Shown here piece after piece: positions 8,848-17,598 of a stretch of 64,000 bases of DNA (positions within the stretch are counted from its first letter, which is position 1; every line of letters begins with the position of its first letter). The notes under the pieces were generated by a model, which worked only from the letters and a program-made list of their open reading frames with translations, searched no databases and was not told the origin of the DNA. Source of the stretch: Acinetobacter sp. NIPH 2699 (GTDB taxonomy: Bacteria; Pseudomonadota; Gammaproteobacteria; Pseudomonadales; Moraxellaceae); the NCBI RefSeq assembly GCF_022549355.1, contig NZ_JAKZGL010000011.1, positions 35,501 to 99,500 of the forward strand. Direction: 5' to 3'. The position numbers and the translations under genes were made by a program.

Positions 8848-10950
8848 ATGGAAACAACACAAACAAAATCATCGCTTCCCTCCAAACTTTTATGGAGTTT
8901 GGTTGCCATTGTAGGCGCTATCTCATTTGGGATACTCGCAGTGAGTCGAGGTGAACATGTCAATGCAGTTTGGCTGGTCCTTGCTGCGGTATGTGTGTAT
9001 AGCATTGCTTATCGGTTCTATAGTTTATTTATCGCGACTAAAGTTTTTGAGTTAAACCCTAAACGGTTGACCCCAGCGCATCGCTTGAATGATGGTCTGG
9101 ACTATGTGCCAACCAATAAATACGTTTTATTTGGTCACCACTTTGCCGCAATTGCAGGTGCAGGACCGTTAGTTGGACCTATTCTAGCTGCACAAATGGG
9201 GTATTTACCCGGAACAATTTGGCTGTTAGTGGGTGTGGTCATCGCAGGTGCAGTACAAGATTTCTTGGTGTTATTCATCTCTACCAGACGCGACGGTCGT
9301 TCATTGGGTGAAATGGCAAAACAGGAATTGGGCACCTTTGCTGGTGTGATCGTCATGCTGGGTACGTTAGGCGTGATGGTGATTATCCTTGCTGTATTGG
9401 CCTTAGTCGTGGTCAAAGCACTGGCCGAAAGTCCATGGGGGGTATTTAGTATTGCGGCAACCATTCCAATTGCACTGTTCATGGGCATATACATGCGCTA
9501 TCTGCGCCCCGGGAAAATTGCAGAGGTTTCAATTATCGGCTTTGTCCTGATGATGGCGGCAATTGTATTTGGTGGTGATGTTGCAAAACATCCTTATTGG
9601 GGTGAGTTTTTTACCTTAACTGGAACGCAGCTAACGTGGGGACTGATAATCTATGGCTTTATTGCCTCAGTGTTACCTGTTTGGTTGTTATTGGCACCGC
9701 GTGATTATCTCTCTACATTCCTTAAAATTGGTGTGATCGCAGGTCTTGCAGTCGGTATTTTATTTGCGATGCCTGAGTTAAAAATGCCAGCAGTGACGCA
9801 TTTTGTTGATGGAACAGGTCCTGTTTTTTCTGGAAGTTTATTTCCTTTCTTATTTATTACCATTGCTTGTGGTGCGATTTCAGGTTTCCATGCCTTGGTT
9901 GCGTCAGGCACAACTCCAAAACTGGTTGATAACGAAGTCAATATTCGTGTGATTGGCTATGGTGGTATGTTGATGGAATCATTCGTCGGTATTATGGCGA
10001 TGATTTGTGCCACTGTTTTAGATCCGGGTATTTATTTTGCGATTAATGCACCAGCAGCAGTTTTGGGAACAAGTGTTGAAACTGCTGCGGAAGCAGTACG
10101 AAATTTAGGTTTTGTGGTAACCCCTGAAATGTTGACTGTTTTGGCACATGAAGTGGGTGAGAGTTCGATTTTATCGCGTACAGGTGGCGCACCAACCTTT
10201 GCAATTGGTATGGCGCATATCATCTCTGAAATTTTCAATAATCGTTCGATGATGGCATTTTGGTATCACTTTGCGATTTTATTTGAAGCCTTATTTATCT
10301 TAACAGCGGTAGATGCCGGTACACGTGCATGTCGTTTCATGGTGCAAGATACGGTGGGTATCGTTGTTCCAGCAGTGAAAAACTCAAGTTCATTCGTTGG
10401 GAATTTAATCGGAACGTTTGTTGCGGTTGCAGGTTGGGGATACTTTGTCTATCAAGGTGTGGTTGACCCTCTAGGTGGGATCAATTCTTTATGGCCTTTA
10501 TTTGGTATCGGTAACCAGATCCTTGCATCGATGGCATTGATTTTAGGTACGGTTATTCTATTTAAAATGAAAAAAGAAAAATATGTTTGGGTTACGATTG
10601 TACCGACTGTTTTCTTGATCATTACTTCAATGACCGCTGGATGGCAAAAGATTTTCCATGACAATCCTAAAATTGGTTTCCTTGCTCAAGCCAATCGTTT
10701 TTCGGATGCGATTGCACGTGGTGAAGTACTTGCTCCAGCAAAATCTGTGGCTGAGATGCAGACTATTGTATTGTCAAATCAGATTAATGCAGGGTTGTGC
10801 GCGTTCTTTATGATTGTTGCAATTGTGATGATTATTGCCTCGATTGGCGCGATTCGTAGAGCCTTGGCAAGTCCAACACCAACAGCGAATGAAGCACCTG
10901 CGGTCTATACCGAAACGCCGATGACTGCAAATAGTATCAAAGGAGAGTGA
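8848..10950 (+). CDS. cstA: Carbon starvation protein A, peptide/pyruvate transporter
   Basis: A 700-residue polytopic membrane protein with many hydrophobic helices. Family blocks are visible: GHHFAAIAGAGPLVGPILAAQMGYLPG near residue 96, ISGFHALVASGTTPK mid-protein, and TAVDAGTRACRFMVQD late. CstA members import peptides or pyruvate under carbon limitation. The GAGAGG ribosome-binding site fits the ATG at 8848. The downstream YbdD-like gene follows immediately, the usual cstA-ybdD arrangement. Confidence 0.93.
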   Translation: METTQTKSSLPSKLLWSLVAIVGAISFGILAVSRGEHVNAVWLVLAAVCVYSIAYRFYSLFIATKVFELNPKRLTPAHRLNDGLDYVPTNKYVLFGHHFAAIAGAGPLVGPILAAQMGYLPGTIWLLVGVVIAGAVQDFLVLFISTRRDGRSLGEMAKQELGTFAGVIVMLGTLGVMVIILAVLALVVVKALAESPWGVFSIAATIPIALFMGIYMRYLRPGKIAEVSIIGFVLMMAAIVFGGDVAKHPYWGEFFTLTGTQLTWGLIIYGFIASVLPVWLLLAPRDYLSTFLKIGVIAGLAVGILFAMPELKMPAVTHFVDGTGPVFSGSLFPFLFITIACGAISGFHALVASGTTPKLVDNEVNIRVIGYGGMLMESFVGIMAMICATVLDPGIYFAINAPAAVLGTSVETAAEAVRNLGFVVTPEMLTVLAHEVGESSILSRTGGAPTFAIGMAHIISEIFNNRSMMAFWYHFAILFEALFILTAVDAGTRACRFMVQDTVGIVVPAVKNSSSFVGNLIGTFVAVAGWGYFVYQGVVDPLGGINSLWPLFGIGNQILASMALILGTVILFKMKKEKYVWVTIVPTVFLIITSMTAGWQKIFHDNPKIGFLAQANRFSDAIARGEVLAPAKSVAEMQTIVLSNQINAGLCAFFMIVAIVMIIASIGAIRRALASPTPTANEAPAVYTETPMTANSIKGE

Positions 10951-10952
10951 TG

Positions 10953-11255
10953 ATGGATTTTAAAATTGCTCGTAAAGGAAGTGCAGTGATTGTGAAGATC
11001 ATTAAATTCACCATCATGTCGCAAAAACATTTGTTATTGTCACCAAGAAACTGGTCGAAAATCGCGGTTTTATGGCAGCATTTGCAACAGAGTTTTCGTT
11101 TAATGGTCGGTGTACCTGACTATGAAAATTATGTGCAACATATGAAAACACACCATCCAGATTTAACCCCAATGGATGCTAAAACTTTTTATCGTCACTG
11201 TGTAGATTCGCGCTATCCAAGTGCGGGCGGTGGGATGAAGAAATGCCCTTGTTAG
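10953..11255 (+). CDS. YbdD/YjiX-family CstA partner, N-terminally extended
   Basis: The C-terminal 65 residues carry the YbdD signature: MVGVPDYENYVQHMKTHHP, then a tail RYPSAGGGMKKCPC. Family members accompany cstA-type transporters and are needed for full transport. Typical proteins are about 65 residues; here about 35 extra residues precede the conserved part. Starts at 10947 (GTG), 10950 and 10953 are possible. The AGGAG at 10941 best fits 10953, just after the cstA stop. Confidence 0.82.
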   Translation: MDFKIARKGSAVIVKIIKFTIMSQKHLLLSPRNWSKIAVLWQHLQQSFRLMVGVPDYENYVQHMKTHHPDLTPMDAKTFYRHCVDSRYPSAGGGMKKCPC

Positions 11256-11290
11256 AAATAGAAATTATTTGATTTCTTTGAAAAAAATCT

Positions 11291-11328
11291 AAAACAGTGT
11301 ATGTTGATTCATACACTGTTTTATTTTT
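11291..11328 (+). terminator. Intrinsic terminator of the cstA operon
   Basis: AAAACAGTGTATG and its complement flank a TTGATT loop, with a T-rich tail. The hairpin includes an ATG at 11297 that opens the same frame as the moxR gene. Being inside a terminator, it is a poor start. Confidence 0.85.
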
Positions 11329-11341
11329 GGGGGATAGAATA

Positions 11342-12301
11342 ATGTGGGGTCTGGAAAAAGTTTCAGTTCAAGAAAACAATCAGCAAAATCAAAAAATACA
11401 ACAAGATATTCAGCATTATGAGCATAAGATCAAAAGTTTTTTGCTCGAGGTTAATCAGCTTATTTTGGATAAATCACAGCAAACCAAATTGGCGCTGACG
11501 TGTTTATTGGCTGGTGGTCATGTGCTGTTTGAGGATTTACCCGGACTTGGAAAAACAACCTTAGCCAGTGCATTGGCACGCTTAACAGGTTTGCAGTTTC
11601 AACGGATTCAATTTACCAATGACATGCTCGCAAGCGATGTGATTGGGATTAATATGTTCAACCAGAAAGAACATTTATTTGAGTTTAAAAAAGGGCCTAT
11701 TTTCACTCAAATTTTGCTGGCAGATGAAATCAATCGCTGTAGCCCAAAAACCCAAAGTGCCTTGCTGGAAGCAATGGAAGAAGGGGCGGTCACCGTCGAT
11801 GGTGTACATTATGAATTGCCACAGCCTTTCTGGGTCCTCGCCACACAAAACCCACTATTTCAAAGTGGTACTTATGCATTGCCAGAGTCGCAATTGGATC
11901 GCTTTTTAATGCGCTTGTCACTCGGTTATCCATCACGCCAAGCTGAGAAATTACTCTTACAGCAAAGTTCCCGTCATGTGTTGATTCATCAGCTAGCGGC
12001 TGTATTTGATCAAGCCGATATATTACATTTGCGTTCATTGGCTCAGCAGGTATTTTTAAGCAATGCCGTCTTAAACTATATTTTAGATTTGGCTGCTGAA
12101 ACACGTAAACAACGGCATGGTCTGTCAACGCGTGGTGTCTTGGCACTTAAAGCTGCGGCGCAAGCGTATGCATTGGTTGAGGGTCGTAGCTTTGTCACCA
12201 CGGATGATGTGCAGACTGTTTTCGTGGCTGTAGTTGCGCATCGTTTAAGCTTGGCAGAAGTGGATGTGAAACAAATTTTGCAATTGGTCGATGTATTGTA
12301 G
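11342..12301 (+). CDS. MoxR-family AAA+ ATPase
   Basis: A 319-residue AAA+ ATPase. The Walker A site is in EDLPGLGKTTLA near residue 66, Walker B in ILLADEINRCSPK near 125, and sensor text in VLATQNPLFQSGTYALPESQLDRF, all hallmarks of MoxR. These chaperone-like ATPases activate partner proteins, commonly with DUF58 and transglutaminase proteins, which follow here. The start at 11342 has GGGGGA upstream and avoids the preceding terminator. It forms a three-gene operon. Confidence 0.9.
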   Translation: MWGLEKVSVQENNQQNQKIQQDIQHYEHKIKSFLLEVNQLILDKSQQTKLALTCLLAGGHVLFEDLPGLGKTTLASALARLTGLQFQRIQFTNDMLASDVIGINMFNQKEHLFEFKKGPIFTQILLADEINRCSPKTQSALLEAMEEGAVTVDGVHYELPQPFWVLATQNPLFQSGTYALPESQLDRFLMRLSLGYPSRQAEKLLLQQSSRHVLIHQLAAVFDQADILHLRSLAQQVFLSNAVLNYILDLAAETRKQRHGLSTRGVLALKAAAQAYALVEGRSFVTTDDVQTVFVAVVAHRLSLAEVDVKQILQLVDVL

Positions 12302-12315
12302 TAGAGGATAGATGC

Positions 12316-13233
12316 ATGCAAAGCCGATTCAAACAGCAAGTTTGGCAGTGGATTGCAAAGCGCTTTCAGGTGGATCGCAGCAAAACGCTGTTGCAAAAAG
12401 ATATTTTGGTTTTTACTCATACACATGGTTTTTTATATCTTGCTCTGATTCTAATTACTTTTATCGCTGGCATTAACTATGGCAATAATCTGATTTTAGG
12501 GTTTTGCTTCTTATTAAGTGCGATTTTATGTATTAGTTTTTATTTAACCTTTAAACAGTTGCATGCTTTACATATTGAGGTTGTAAGCGATGAAGTCGGA
12601 CAAGTGGGGCAGGTATTAACACTTAAACTTTTTCTGAAACAGAAATCAAATGTAGCTCGATATTTACAAATTCAATGGCACGATCAGGAACAAATTTTTT
12701 ATTTAGACCAAGCGCAGCAAAGTCTTGAACTTGGTTTTTTCCCTCAACAACGTGGCGAATATGCTTTTGATACGATTAAAATCTATTCGACCTATCCTTT
12801 AGGATTGGTTCGCGCTTGGACCTATTTAAATCTAAAACAAAAGGTATGGATTGCACCTAAGGCTTATGATTGGCAAAAAGAACATAAAAATCAACCATCA
12901 CATACCAATGATAGTCTGGATGAATTTCGTGAGCTAAGAACTTTTCAGCAAGGGGATTCTTATCAAAATGTGGCATGGAAACAAGTCGCACGGGGACAAG
13001 GCTTTTTTATCAAAATGTTTGAAGCTCAAGCCAATCATCAACATTTAGAGATTGATTATCAGCAGATACCCGTACAAAGTCATGAAGAAAAATTAAGCTT
13101 TATGATGGGATTGATTGAGCAGTGTGAACAGTTTGGAGATGATTATGCCTTGATTCTGCCACATGCTCGGTTGGAAAGTGGGCAAGGATCATCTCAGTTG
13201 ATTCAAGCAAAACGCTTACTTGCGCAGGCCTAA
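12316..13233 (+). CDS. DUF58 domain protein
   Basis: A 305-residue protein with two transmembrane helices at about residues 37-80. The DUF58 signature lies at about 195-225: DEFRELRTFQQGDSYQNVAW, then KQVARG. The fold is von Willebrand factor A-like. The family functions with MoxR ATPases, which lie immediately upstream, and with TgpA-type transglutaminases, which start three bases after this stop. The biochemical role is not established. Confidence 0.88.
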   Translation: MQSRFKQQVWQWIAKRFQVDRSKTLLQKDILVFTHTHGFLYLALILITFIAGINYGNNLILGFCFLLSAILCISFYLTFKQLHALHIEVVSDEVGQVGQVLTLKLFLKQKSNVARYLQIQWHDQEQIFYLDQAQQSLELGFFPQQRGEYAFDTIKIYSTYPLGLVRAWTYLNLKQKVWIAPKAYDWQKEHKNQPSHTNDSLDEFRELRTFQQGDSYQNVAWKQVARGQGFFIKMFEAQANHQHLEIDYQQIPVQSHEEKLSFMMGLIEQCEQFGDDYALILPHARLESGQGSSQLIQAKRLLAQA

Positions 13234-13235
13234 GA

Positions 13236-15224
13236 ATGAACAAACCAATTTTTTTCACTATCTTGGCTGCGCTCGGATGTGTACTACTCGGGCAGGTTAG
13301 CTTTGTTCCAATTTCCTTGAGTGGTTTATGGGGAATTGTGTGGCTGATCTTAGTTTGGCGTTATCACAAACAAAATTTAAAGCCGCTCCCGAAACCAATA
13401 CTGATTATTTTTGTCTTGGTCTCATTTGCGCTGATCTATTTCCACTATCAAAGTCTGCTTGGCGTTGAACCGGGTGTCGCTTTACTAAGTACCTGTTTAT
13501 TTGCCAAGAGTCTTGAAGCTAAAAATACCCGAGATTTATTGATTGTTTTCAATTTTGCCTTATTCGTTGGTGCAAGTTTACTTTTACATAGCCAAGCCTT
13601 TTGGATGGCAATGATTGTTTTCGTGACATTTGTTATGTGTTTAATGGGCTTGTATCGTATCCAAACGGGTTTGTTGAATCAAAATACGTTGTCTTCCAAT
13701 CAATTAAAACAAGATGTTAAACAAGTTTTTAAGTTCATTGGTATAGCAACGCCATTTTTTATTTTGTTGTTCATTTTCTTCCCGCGCTTACCACCACTTT
13801 GGGCCATTCCGATTCAGAATGATCGGGCTATTACGGGTATGAGTGATCGAATGTCACCCGGAGATATTGCACGTTTGTCTCAGTCCACAGCTTTGGCTTT
13901 TCGTGTTGTAGCTGACATGTATCAGTTTCCAAACCGTAAAGAGCTGTATTGGCGTGCTTTAGTTCTAGATGAATATGATGGTGTGACATGGGCCAGTAGT
14001 ATTTTTAATCAACATGTAAAAAACACGCAAAGCACTGGGCGGATTGTGCCATATCAGTATTTGCCTGCTGATGAACAGGCCAATTGGGTTATGGGCTTAG
14101 AGTATTCAATTCCCCAAGAGCGATATTTACAACTCTATCAGGACGATAGTATTCGTCCTACAAAATTGATCAAACGAAACCAACCGATACAAATGTACTG
14201 GTTAGGACGAAGCACCGCTGGGCCAAGTGTACTCGCTGAACGTCAGTTTGAATTAAACACTCGATTTGATGAAACACGAGATCAAAAAGCCCAACAATTA
14301 GCGGGCAAGCTGTTTGAGCAAAGCCACCAACATCCTGAAAAATATGTGCAAGCTGTTTTAGGGTGGTATCGTAAAAATGGTTTTGTCTACACATTAAGTC
14401 CGGGAACGTTGGGTGGCGATCGTATAGATCAGTTCCTATTTTCCAGTCGTAAAGGCTTTTGTGAACATTATGCATCTAGCTTCGTGATGCTGATGCGTTA
14501 TGTCGGAATTCCTGCTCGAGTAGTGACGGGTTACCAAGGAGGGCAGCCAGCATTTGATGCGAAAAGTTGGGAGGTTCGTCAACTGGATGCGCATGCATGG
14601 AGTGAGGTTTATTTAGATGGAAAATGGAAAAGGATAGACCCAACCGCAATGATTGCGCCGCAACGTATTGATACTGGTATGCAGGATTATTTGGCGCAAG
14701 ACCAACGTATTTGGGGCGATCAGCAAGCGAAAGCTTGGCGCTTACAACAGTTTAAATTTCTAAAAAATGTACGTGTTTGGAATGATTATTTAAGCTATCA
14801 ATGGCAAAGCAAGGTTGTAGGCTACGACGCTGAAAAACAGAAAAACTGGCTATCTAAACTCGGGCTTGATTCAACTTATGGCTATGTGGTCGTGTTAATC
14901 ATCGGTATATGTGGAATTTTAATTTCGTTTTTGTTTTTTGCTTGGTGGCGACACCGTAAGCAACAAGCCATATATCAGCGGATGATTTTAAAATTTCAAA
15001 AGCAACTTCCTAAGCATTTGCAGAAAATACCCACTGAAACGTTCCAAACGTGGATGCAGCGTTTATCTTTAACTGTTGAAAATCAACAACCATTTAAACA
15101 AGTGATTGTGCTGTATCAGAAAATCGTATTTTTAGAGCAAATGAATCGCGTTGATCTACAACAATTTAAAAAGTTGCTTAAAGACTGTGCGGTTGTGATC
15201 AAACAAGATCAAAAAAACTTGTGA
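13236..15224 (+). CDS. TgpA-type membrane transglutaminase (DUF3488 plus transglutaminase core)
   Basis: A 662-residue protein with about five N-terminal transmembrane helices, a periplasmic transglutaminase core and a further helix near residue 555, followed by a cytoplasmic tail. The catalytic triad is visible as C in KGFCEHYASSF (about 408), H in DAHAWSEVY (about 451) and D in RIDPTAM. The family includes TgpA, a periplasmic transglutaminase whose Pseudomonas aeruginosa homologue is essential. It is the last gene of the moxR-DUF58 operon and ends just before tRNA-Val. Confidence 0.9.
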   Translation: MNKPIFFTILAALGCVLLGQVSFVPISLSGLWGIVWLILVWRYHKQNLKPLPKPILIIFVLVSFALIYFHYQSLLGVEPGVALLSTCLFAKSLEAKNTRDLLIVFNFALFVGASLLLHSQAFWMAMIVFVTFVMCLMGLYRIQTGLLNQNTLSSNQLKQDVKQVFKFIGIATPFFILLFIFFPRLPPLWAIPIQNDRAITGMSDRMSPGDIARLSQSTALAFRVVADMYQFPNRKELYWRALVLDEYDGVTWASSIFNQHVKNTQSTGRIVPYQYLPADEQANWVMGLEYSIPQERYLQLYQDDSIRPTKLIKRNQPIQMYWLGRSTAGPSVLAERQFELNTRFDETRDQKAQQLAGKLFEQSHQHPEKYVQAVLGWYRKNGFVYTLSPGTLGGDRIDQFLFSSRKGFCEHYASSFVMLMRYVGIPARVVTGYQGGQPAFDAKSWEVRQLDAHAWSEVYLDGKWKRIDPTAMIAPQRIDTGMQDYLAQDQRIWGDQQAKAWRLQQFKFLKNVRVWNDYLSYQWQSKVVGYDAEKQKNWLSKLGLDSTYGYVVVLIIGICGILISFLFFAWWRHRKQQAIYQRMILKFQKQLPKHLQKIPTETFQTWMQRLSLTVENQQPFKQVIVLYQKIVFLEQMNRVDLQQFKKLLKDCAVVIKQDQKNL

Positions 15225-15259
15225 TCATGCTAAAAAATGAATATCATGCTTTTCATTCT

Positions 15260-15336
15260 AGGTGTATAGCTCAGTTGGTTAGAGCGCTACGTTGACATCG
15301 TAGAGGTCTCCAGTTCGAGTCTGGATATACCTACCA
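15260..15336 (+). tRNA. tRNA-Val (anticodon GAC)
   Basis: A 77-base cloverleaf: acceptor AGGTGTA pairs with TATACCT (one G-T), the anticodon stem CTACG/CGTAG encloses loop TTGACAT with anticodon GAC, and the T arm is TCCAG-TTCGAGT-CTGGA, with an encoded CCA end. Its 3' half is the left attachment repeat of the prophage, so the gene stays intact after integration. Confidence 0.95.
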
Positions 15337-15371
15337 AAATTCACTGTGAAAACAGTATATTAAAGCCCACT
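15292..15371 (+). repeat. attL: left attachment-site direct repeat
   Basis: Eighty bases that recur at 54533-54612 with two mismatches (GGTCTCC against GGTTTCC, and GTATATT against GTATGTT). The repeat begins in the anticodon loop of tRNA-Val and continues past its 3' end into the terminator stem. The crossover core lies somewhere in this stretch. Confidence 0.92.
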
Positions 15372-15395
15372 ACAAAAGTGGGCTTTTTTATTTTC
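15362..15395 (+). terminator. Terminator downstream of tRNA-Val
   Basis: AAAGCCCACT and AGTGGGCTTT form a stem with a short loop followed by six Ts. A closely similar hairpin follows attR at 54603-54633, with a slightly different loop. Confidence 0.85.
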
Positions 15396-15422
15396 GGGGA
15401 CTTTTAGGGGTATTTTCGGGGA
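15391..15422 (+). promoter_or_regulatory. Candidate integrase arm-type sites, left arm
   Basis: Three tandem ten-base units start at 15391, 15402 and 15413 (TTTTCGGGGA, TTTTAGGGGT, TTTTCGGGGA), exactly 11 bases apart, between attL and the integrase gene. Matching units occur in the right arm at 54348 and 54402. Helically phased direct repeats flanking the core are typical of arm-type integrase or Xis sites; the protein bound is inferred. Confidence 0.6.
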
Positions 15423-15482
15423 ACTCCGTTCGGTTTTAATGTGAATAAGTACAATAAATCGCCGTATTTAGAATTTAAAAAA

Positions 15483-16619
15483 TCATCTAAAACTGACTCG
15501 TTGCGGCTTCGGTTCTTCATGTCCTTGTAGGTAGTGATCCGTCATTTTTTCAGTGGCATGACCAGCCAATGCCTGAGCATATGCTTTGCCATATTTCTCG
15601 GTAATATTGAAAATACCCAACGCACGCAGATCATGAAAAGATGGTCTTTGTCTCAGCTCTAGGTGATCACATGCACCCGACAAATCCCGATACTTTTGGA
15701 ATTGCTTGGTGAGGTGATCTTCAGTCACAGCAAATGCATGTAACTTCACAGCTCGGTTATGCGCTGTGATGCGAACAGGACGAGTCGCAATGAGGTAAGG
15801 GCAGTTCAAACGGAATGAATTTTCAAGGCACTTCACCACAGCTTCCGCCAGTTCAGGATGCATATCTACTTCGATATAGATCGGCTTGTCATAATTTAAT
15901 GACTTGTGCTGCAACACGGTAAATGTATTTTCTTTCACATTCACCGCCGTGCGTAACAGTGCCACCAGATCGCCACGGCGTTGAGTGGAATGCAAAGCTA
16001 AGTCGATTGCATACTTCAACCAATCAGGGCTTACAGCGCGTATTTGAGCAAGCGTTTCATTGCTCAGTCGTTGCCGTGTTTTCTTCGGTCGAATCGGTTT
16101 TAAGGTTTTCTCAGCGATGTTGTCATTCGCCCAACCATTTGCCACAAAGTATTTAAATATGTCGATCAGCAAAGAACGGTGCTTTTCTGCTTGGAACGGC
16201 GTTTGTTCTTTTAAATAAGTGGCCAACATATTTAAAGTGATTTCATTGCAAAAGATCGAACCCCAAGTTTCGATGTATTTATCGCAGTTGGCATTGATAA
16301 TGGTCAATGTCGATTTGGCATAGGTCTTTTCAGAGAGTCGCAGTTGTAAGAACTCTTTTAAGCCATCTTCAAAGCTTGGAATGTTGGTTGTGATTTTACG
16401 GTTAGTCTCTAGTATTTTTGCGACGATATCAGGATGTCTGTCCAATGCCGCATTTAAAGCCATCGCCGCAACGATAGCTTCATTGCGATCTTTGCCGAGT
16501 GATTTACGTTGTCCATTTGGCAACATATAACGGTAGTAGATTGTACCATTCGACTTTTTATCAATCTCGACATGGGGTGGGAGGTCGAGGCTCCCTGTTC
16601 CGCGTGGTCGTGGTGTCAT
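15483..16619 (-). CDS. int: Tyrosine-type phage integrase
   Basis: A 378-residue tyrosine recombinase. An N-terminal arm-binding region and a SAM-like core-binding domain (about residues 95-180) precede the catalytic domain. The catalytic residues are R in HSTQRRGDLVALL (about 217), K in QHKSLNYDKPIYIE, HxxR in SFHDLRALGIF (about 330), H in LAGHATEKMTDHY and the nucleophile Y about eight residues later. It catalyses integration at tRNA-Val and lies next to attL. One base separates it from the Xis-like gene upstream, so the two are probably co-transcribed. Confidence 0.95.
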   Translation of the reverse strand: MTPRPRGTGSLDLPPHVEIDKKSNGTIYYRYMLPNGQRKSLGKDRNEAIVAAMALNAALDRHPDIVAKILETNRKITTNIPSFEDGLKEFLQLRLSEKTYAKSTLTIINANCDKYIETWGSIFCNEITLNMLATYLKEQTPFQAEKHRSLLIDIFKYFVANGWANDNIAEKTLKPIRPKKTRQRLSNETLAQIRAVSPDWLKYAIDLALHSTQRRGDLVALLRTAVNVKENTFTVLQHKSLNYDKPIYIEVDMHPELAEAVVKCLENSFRLNCPYLIATRPVRITAHNRAVKLHAFAVTEDHLTKQFQKYRDLSGACDHLELRQRPSFHDLRALGIFNITEKYGKAYAQALAGHATEKMTDHYLQGHEEPKPQRVSFR

Positions 16620-16620
16620 G

Positions 16621-16887
16621 TCATATCTCAGCTAATATTCGATCTGCGATCGGATTGCCTGTTACAGGTGGAGACTCCAATGCAATTTTAGGTGTATCGC
16701 TGTTGTAGTAGAGTGGTGCACCCCAAGATGTGCATTCGATATACCAATGCGTGCCTATTTTCTTACCACTCAACCAACCACGTTGAATGTGGCTAATGAG
16801 TGTTGCACGGCATGGTCGAGACTCTTCATCTGTCCAATATTTTTTAGCAAAGATAGTAAGCTTAACTCGTTTGATATTAGTCGCCAT
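16621..16887 (-). CDS. Excisionase-like protein (putative Xis)
   Basis: An 88-residue protein with a winged-helix-like pattern: KLTIFAKKYWTDEESRPCRATLISHIQRGWLSGKKIGTHWYIE. This matches the layout of phage excisionases, in which a helix reads DNA and GxHWYIE closes the wing. Its position directly upstream of int supports a role in directing excision. It overlaps the preceding gene by 11 bases. Sequence similarity to a named Xis cannot be confirmed by eye. Confidence 0.65.
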   Translation of the reverse strand: MATNIKRVKLTIFAKKYWTDEESRPCRATLISHIQRGWLSGKKIGTHWYIECTSWGAPLYYNSDTPKIALESPPVTGNPIADRILAEI

Positions 16888-17266
16888 TTGGAGTTGCCTC
16901 CTTTAAACGTTTGTTTGCTCGTAATTCTTCTTTAGTAGGTCTTCGTGTCCACTCTGGGTTTTTACTGTAATAAAGCCCATCATCGGCAATTACTCCTGAT
17001 CCCAAAACCTCCTGTACAGTAAACAAGCGATCTGAATCGAACATTTTAACTCGTACAAATTTATCTCCAACTGTTAGATCAATTGGACTTGAAGGATTTG
17101 AAGTGACTAATGCTTTTTCTAAATTTTCACGGCAATTTAAAATATCAGCATAGTCTTCACCTGATAAATGATTGTAATCATTATCTGGATCCATCCATTT
17201 AATCGCTGTTTCAATTACCTTTTTTGGAAGGAACGTATAACCTTCTGGAATTTGAAAATTAGACAT
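16877..17266 (-). CDS. Uncharacterised early-left prophage protein
   Basis: A 129-residue soluble protein with no recognised domain. The central segment (PIDLTVGDKFVRVKMFDSDRLFTVQEVLG) looks like a small beta-barrel, and the C-terminal region is basic (RRPTKEELRANKRLKEA). The frame runs to 17281, but GAGGG within that stretch is a ribosome-binding site for the ATG at 17266. It lies in the int operon under the CI-type operator and may be a regulatory or host-takeover gene. No function is assigned. Confidence 0.6.
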   Translation of the reverse strand: MSNFQIPEGYTFLPKKVIETAIKWMDPDNDYNHLSGEDYADILNCRENLEKALVTSNPSSPIDLTVGDKFVRVKMFDSDRLFTVQEVLGSGVIADDGLYYSKNPEWTRRPTKEELRANKRLKEATPNGD

Positions 17267-17270
17267 ATTC

Positions 17271-17456
17271 TTACCCTCCAATCACTGCATAGCAAAAGTG
17301 GATGAACAGCCAAAGTAATAAGGCGAGTAGGGTAAAGAGGCTAAATTCTTTGAGGTTGATGTATATGACTTTCCAAACTGACAGGCGAAGATCTGCCGCC
17401 GTTGGGTGTTGAAAAAGGATAGGTGTTGTTTGACTGTGTATAGGTTTTTGTTTCAT
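17271..17456 (-). CDS. Small membrane protein, first gene of the int operon
   Basis: A 61-residue protein with a polar N-terminal half and one strongly hydrophobic segment at about residues 35-58 (EFSLFTLLALLLWLFIHFCYAVIGG). It starts at an ATG preceded by GAGATAAG and sits just downstream of the hairpin leader and operator-bearing promoter. That makes it the first gene expressed from the leftward early promoter. No family is recognised; a small inner-membrane protein is the safest description. Confidence 0.6.
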   Translation of the reverse strand: MKQKPIHSQTTPILFQHPTAADLRLSVWKVIYINLKEFSLFTLLALLLWLFIHFCYAVIGG

Positions 17457-17475
17457 ACTTATCTCGCTTTAATGC

Positions 17476-17511
17476 AAAGCCCCGTCGCCGTCCAAAGTGA
17501 AGGGGCTTTTT
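17476..17511 (-). promoter_or_regulatory. Hairpin leader of the int operon (copy 1 of a recurring element)
   Basis: In the minus-strand leader, AAAAAGCCCC pairs with GGGGCTTT across an 18-base loop containing CTTTGGACGGC, and GAGATAAG follows before the ATG. The same architecture, including CTTTGGACGGC and GAGATAAG, precedes the antirepressor at 53486-53550. On the plus strand it reads as a terminator with five Ts. Confidence 0.6.
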
Positions 17512-17527
17512 GTTGTTTGTGAGATAA

Positions 17528-17578
17528 ATATTACCAAAAAGGTAATTAATTTCAAGTTAAAAATAACCTATTTGGTTT
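17528..17578 (-). promoter_or_regulatory. Leftward early promoter with CI-type operators
   Basis: On the minus strand, TTGAAA (17550-17555) and TAATAT (17528-17533) form a promoter with 16-base spacing. The palindrome TTACCAAAAAGGTAA (17531-17545) fills the spacer. The same TTACC-N5-GGTAA palindrome occurs twice between the repressor and Cro-like genes. A weaker copy (TAACC-N5-GGTTT) lies at 17564-17578. This implies repression of the int operon by the prophage repressor. Confidence 0.7.
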
Positions 17579-17598
17579 AAATTACCAAATTTAGATTT

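Noticed and set aside
9135..9494. Antisense frames under cstA and other housekeeping genes
   Set aside because: Long antisense frames are expected opposite biased codons, and none has recognisable protein features.
11297..11341. Upstream start of the moxR gene
   Set aside because: The ATG is inside a strong terminator hairpin, and 11342 has a good ribosome-binding site.
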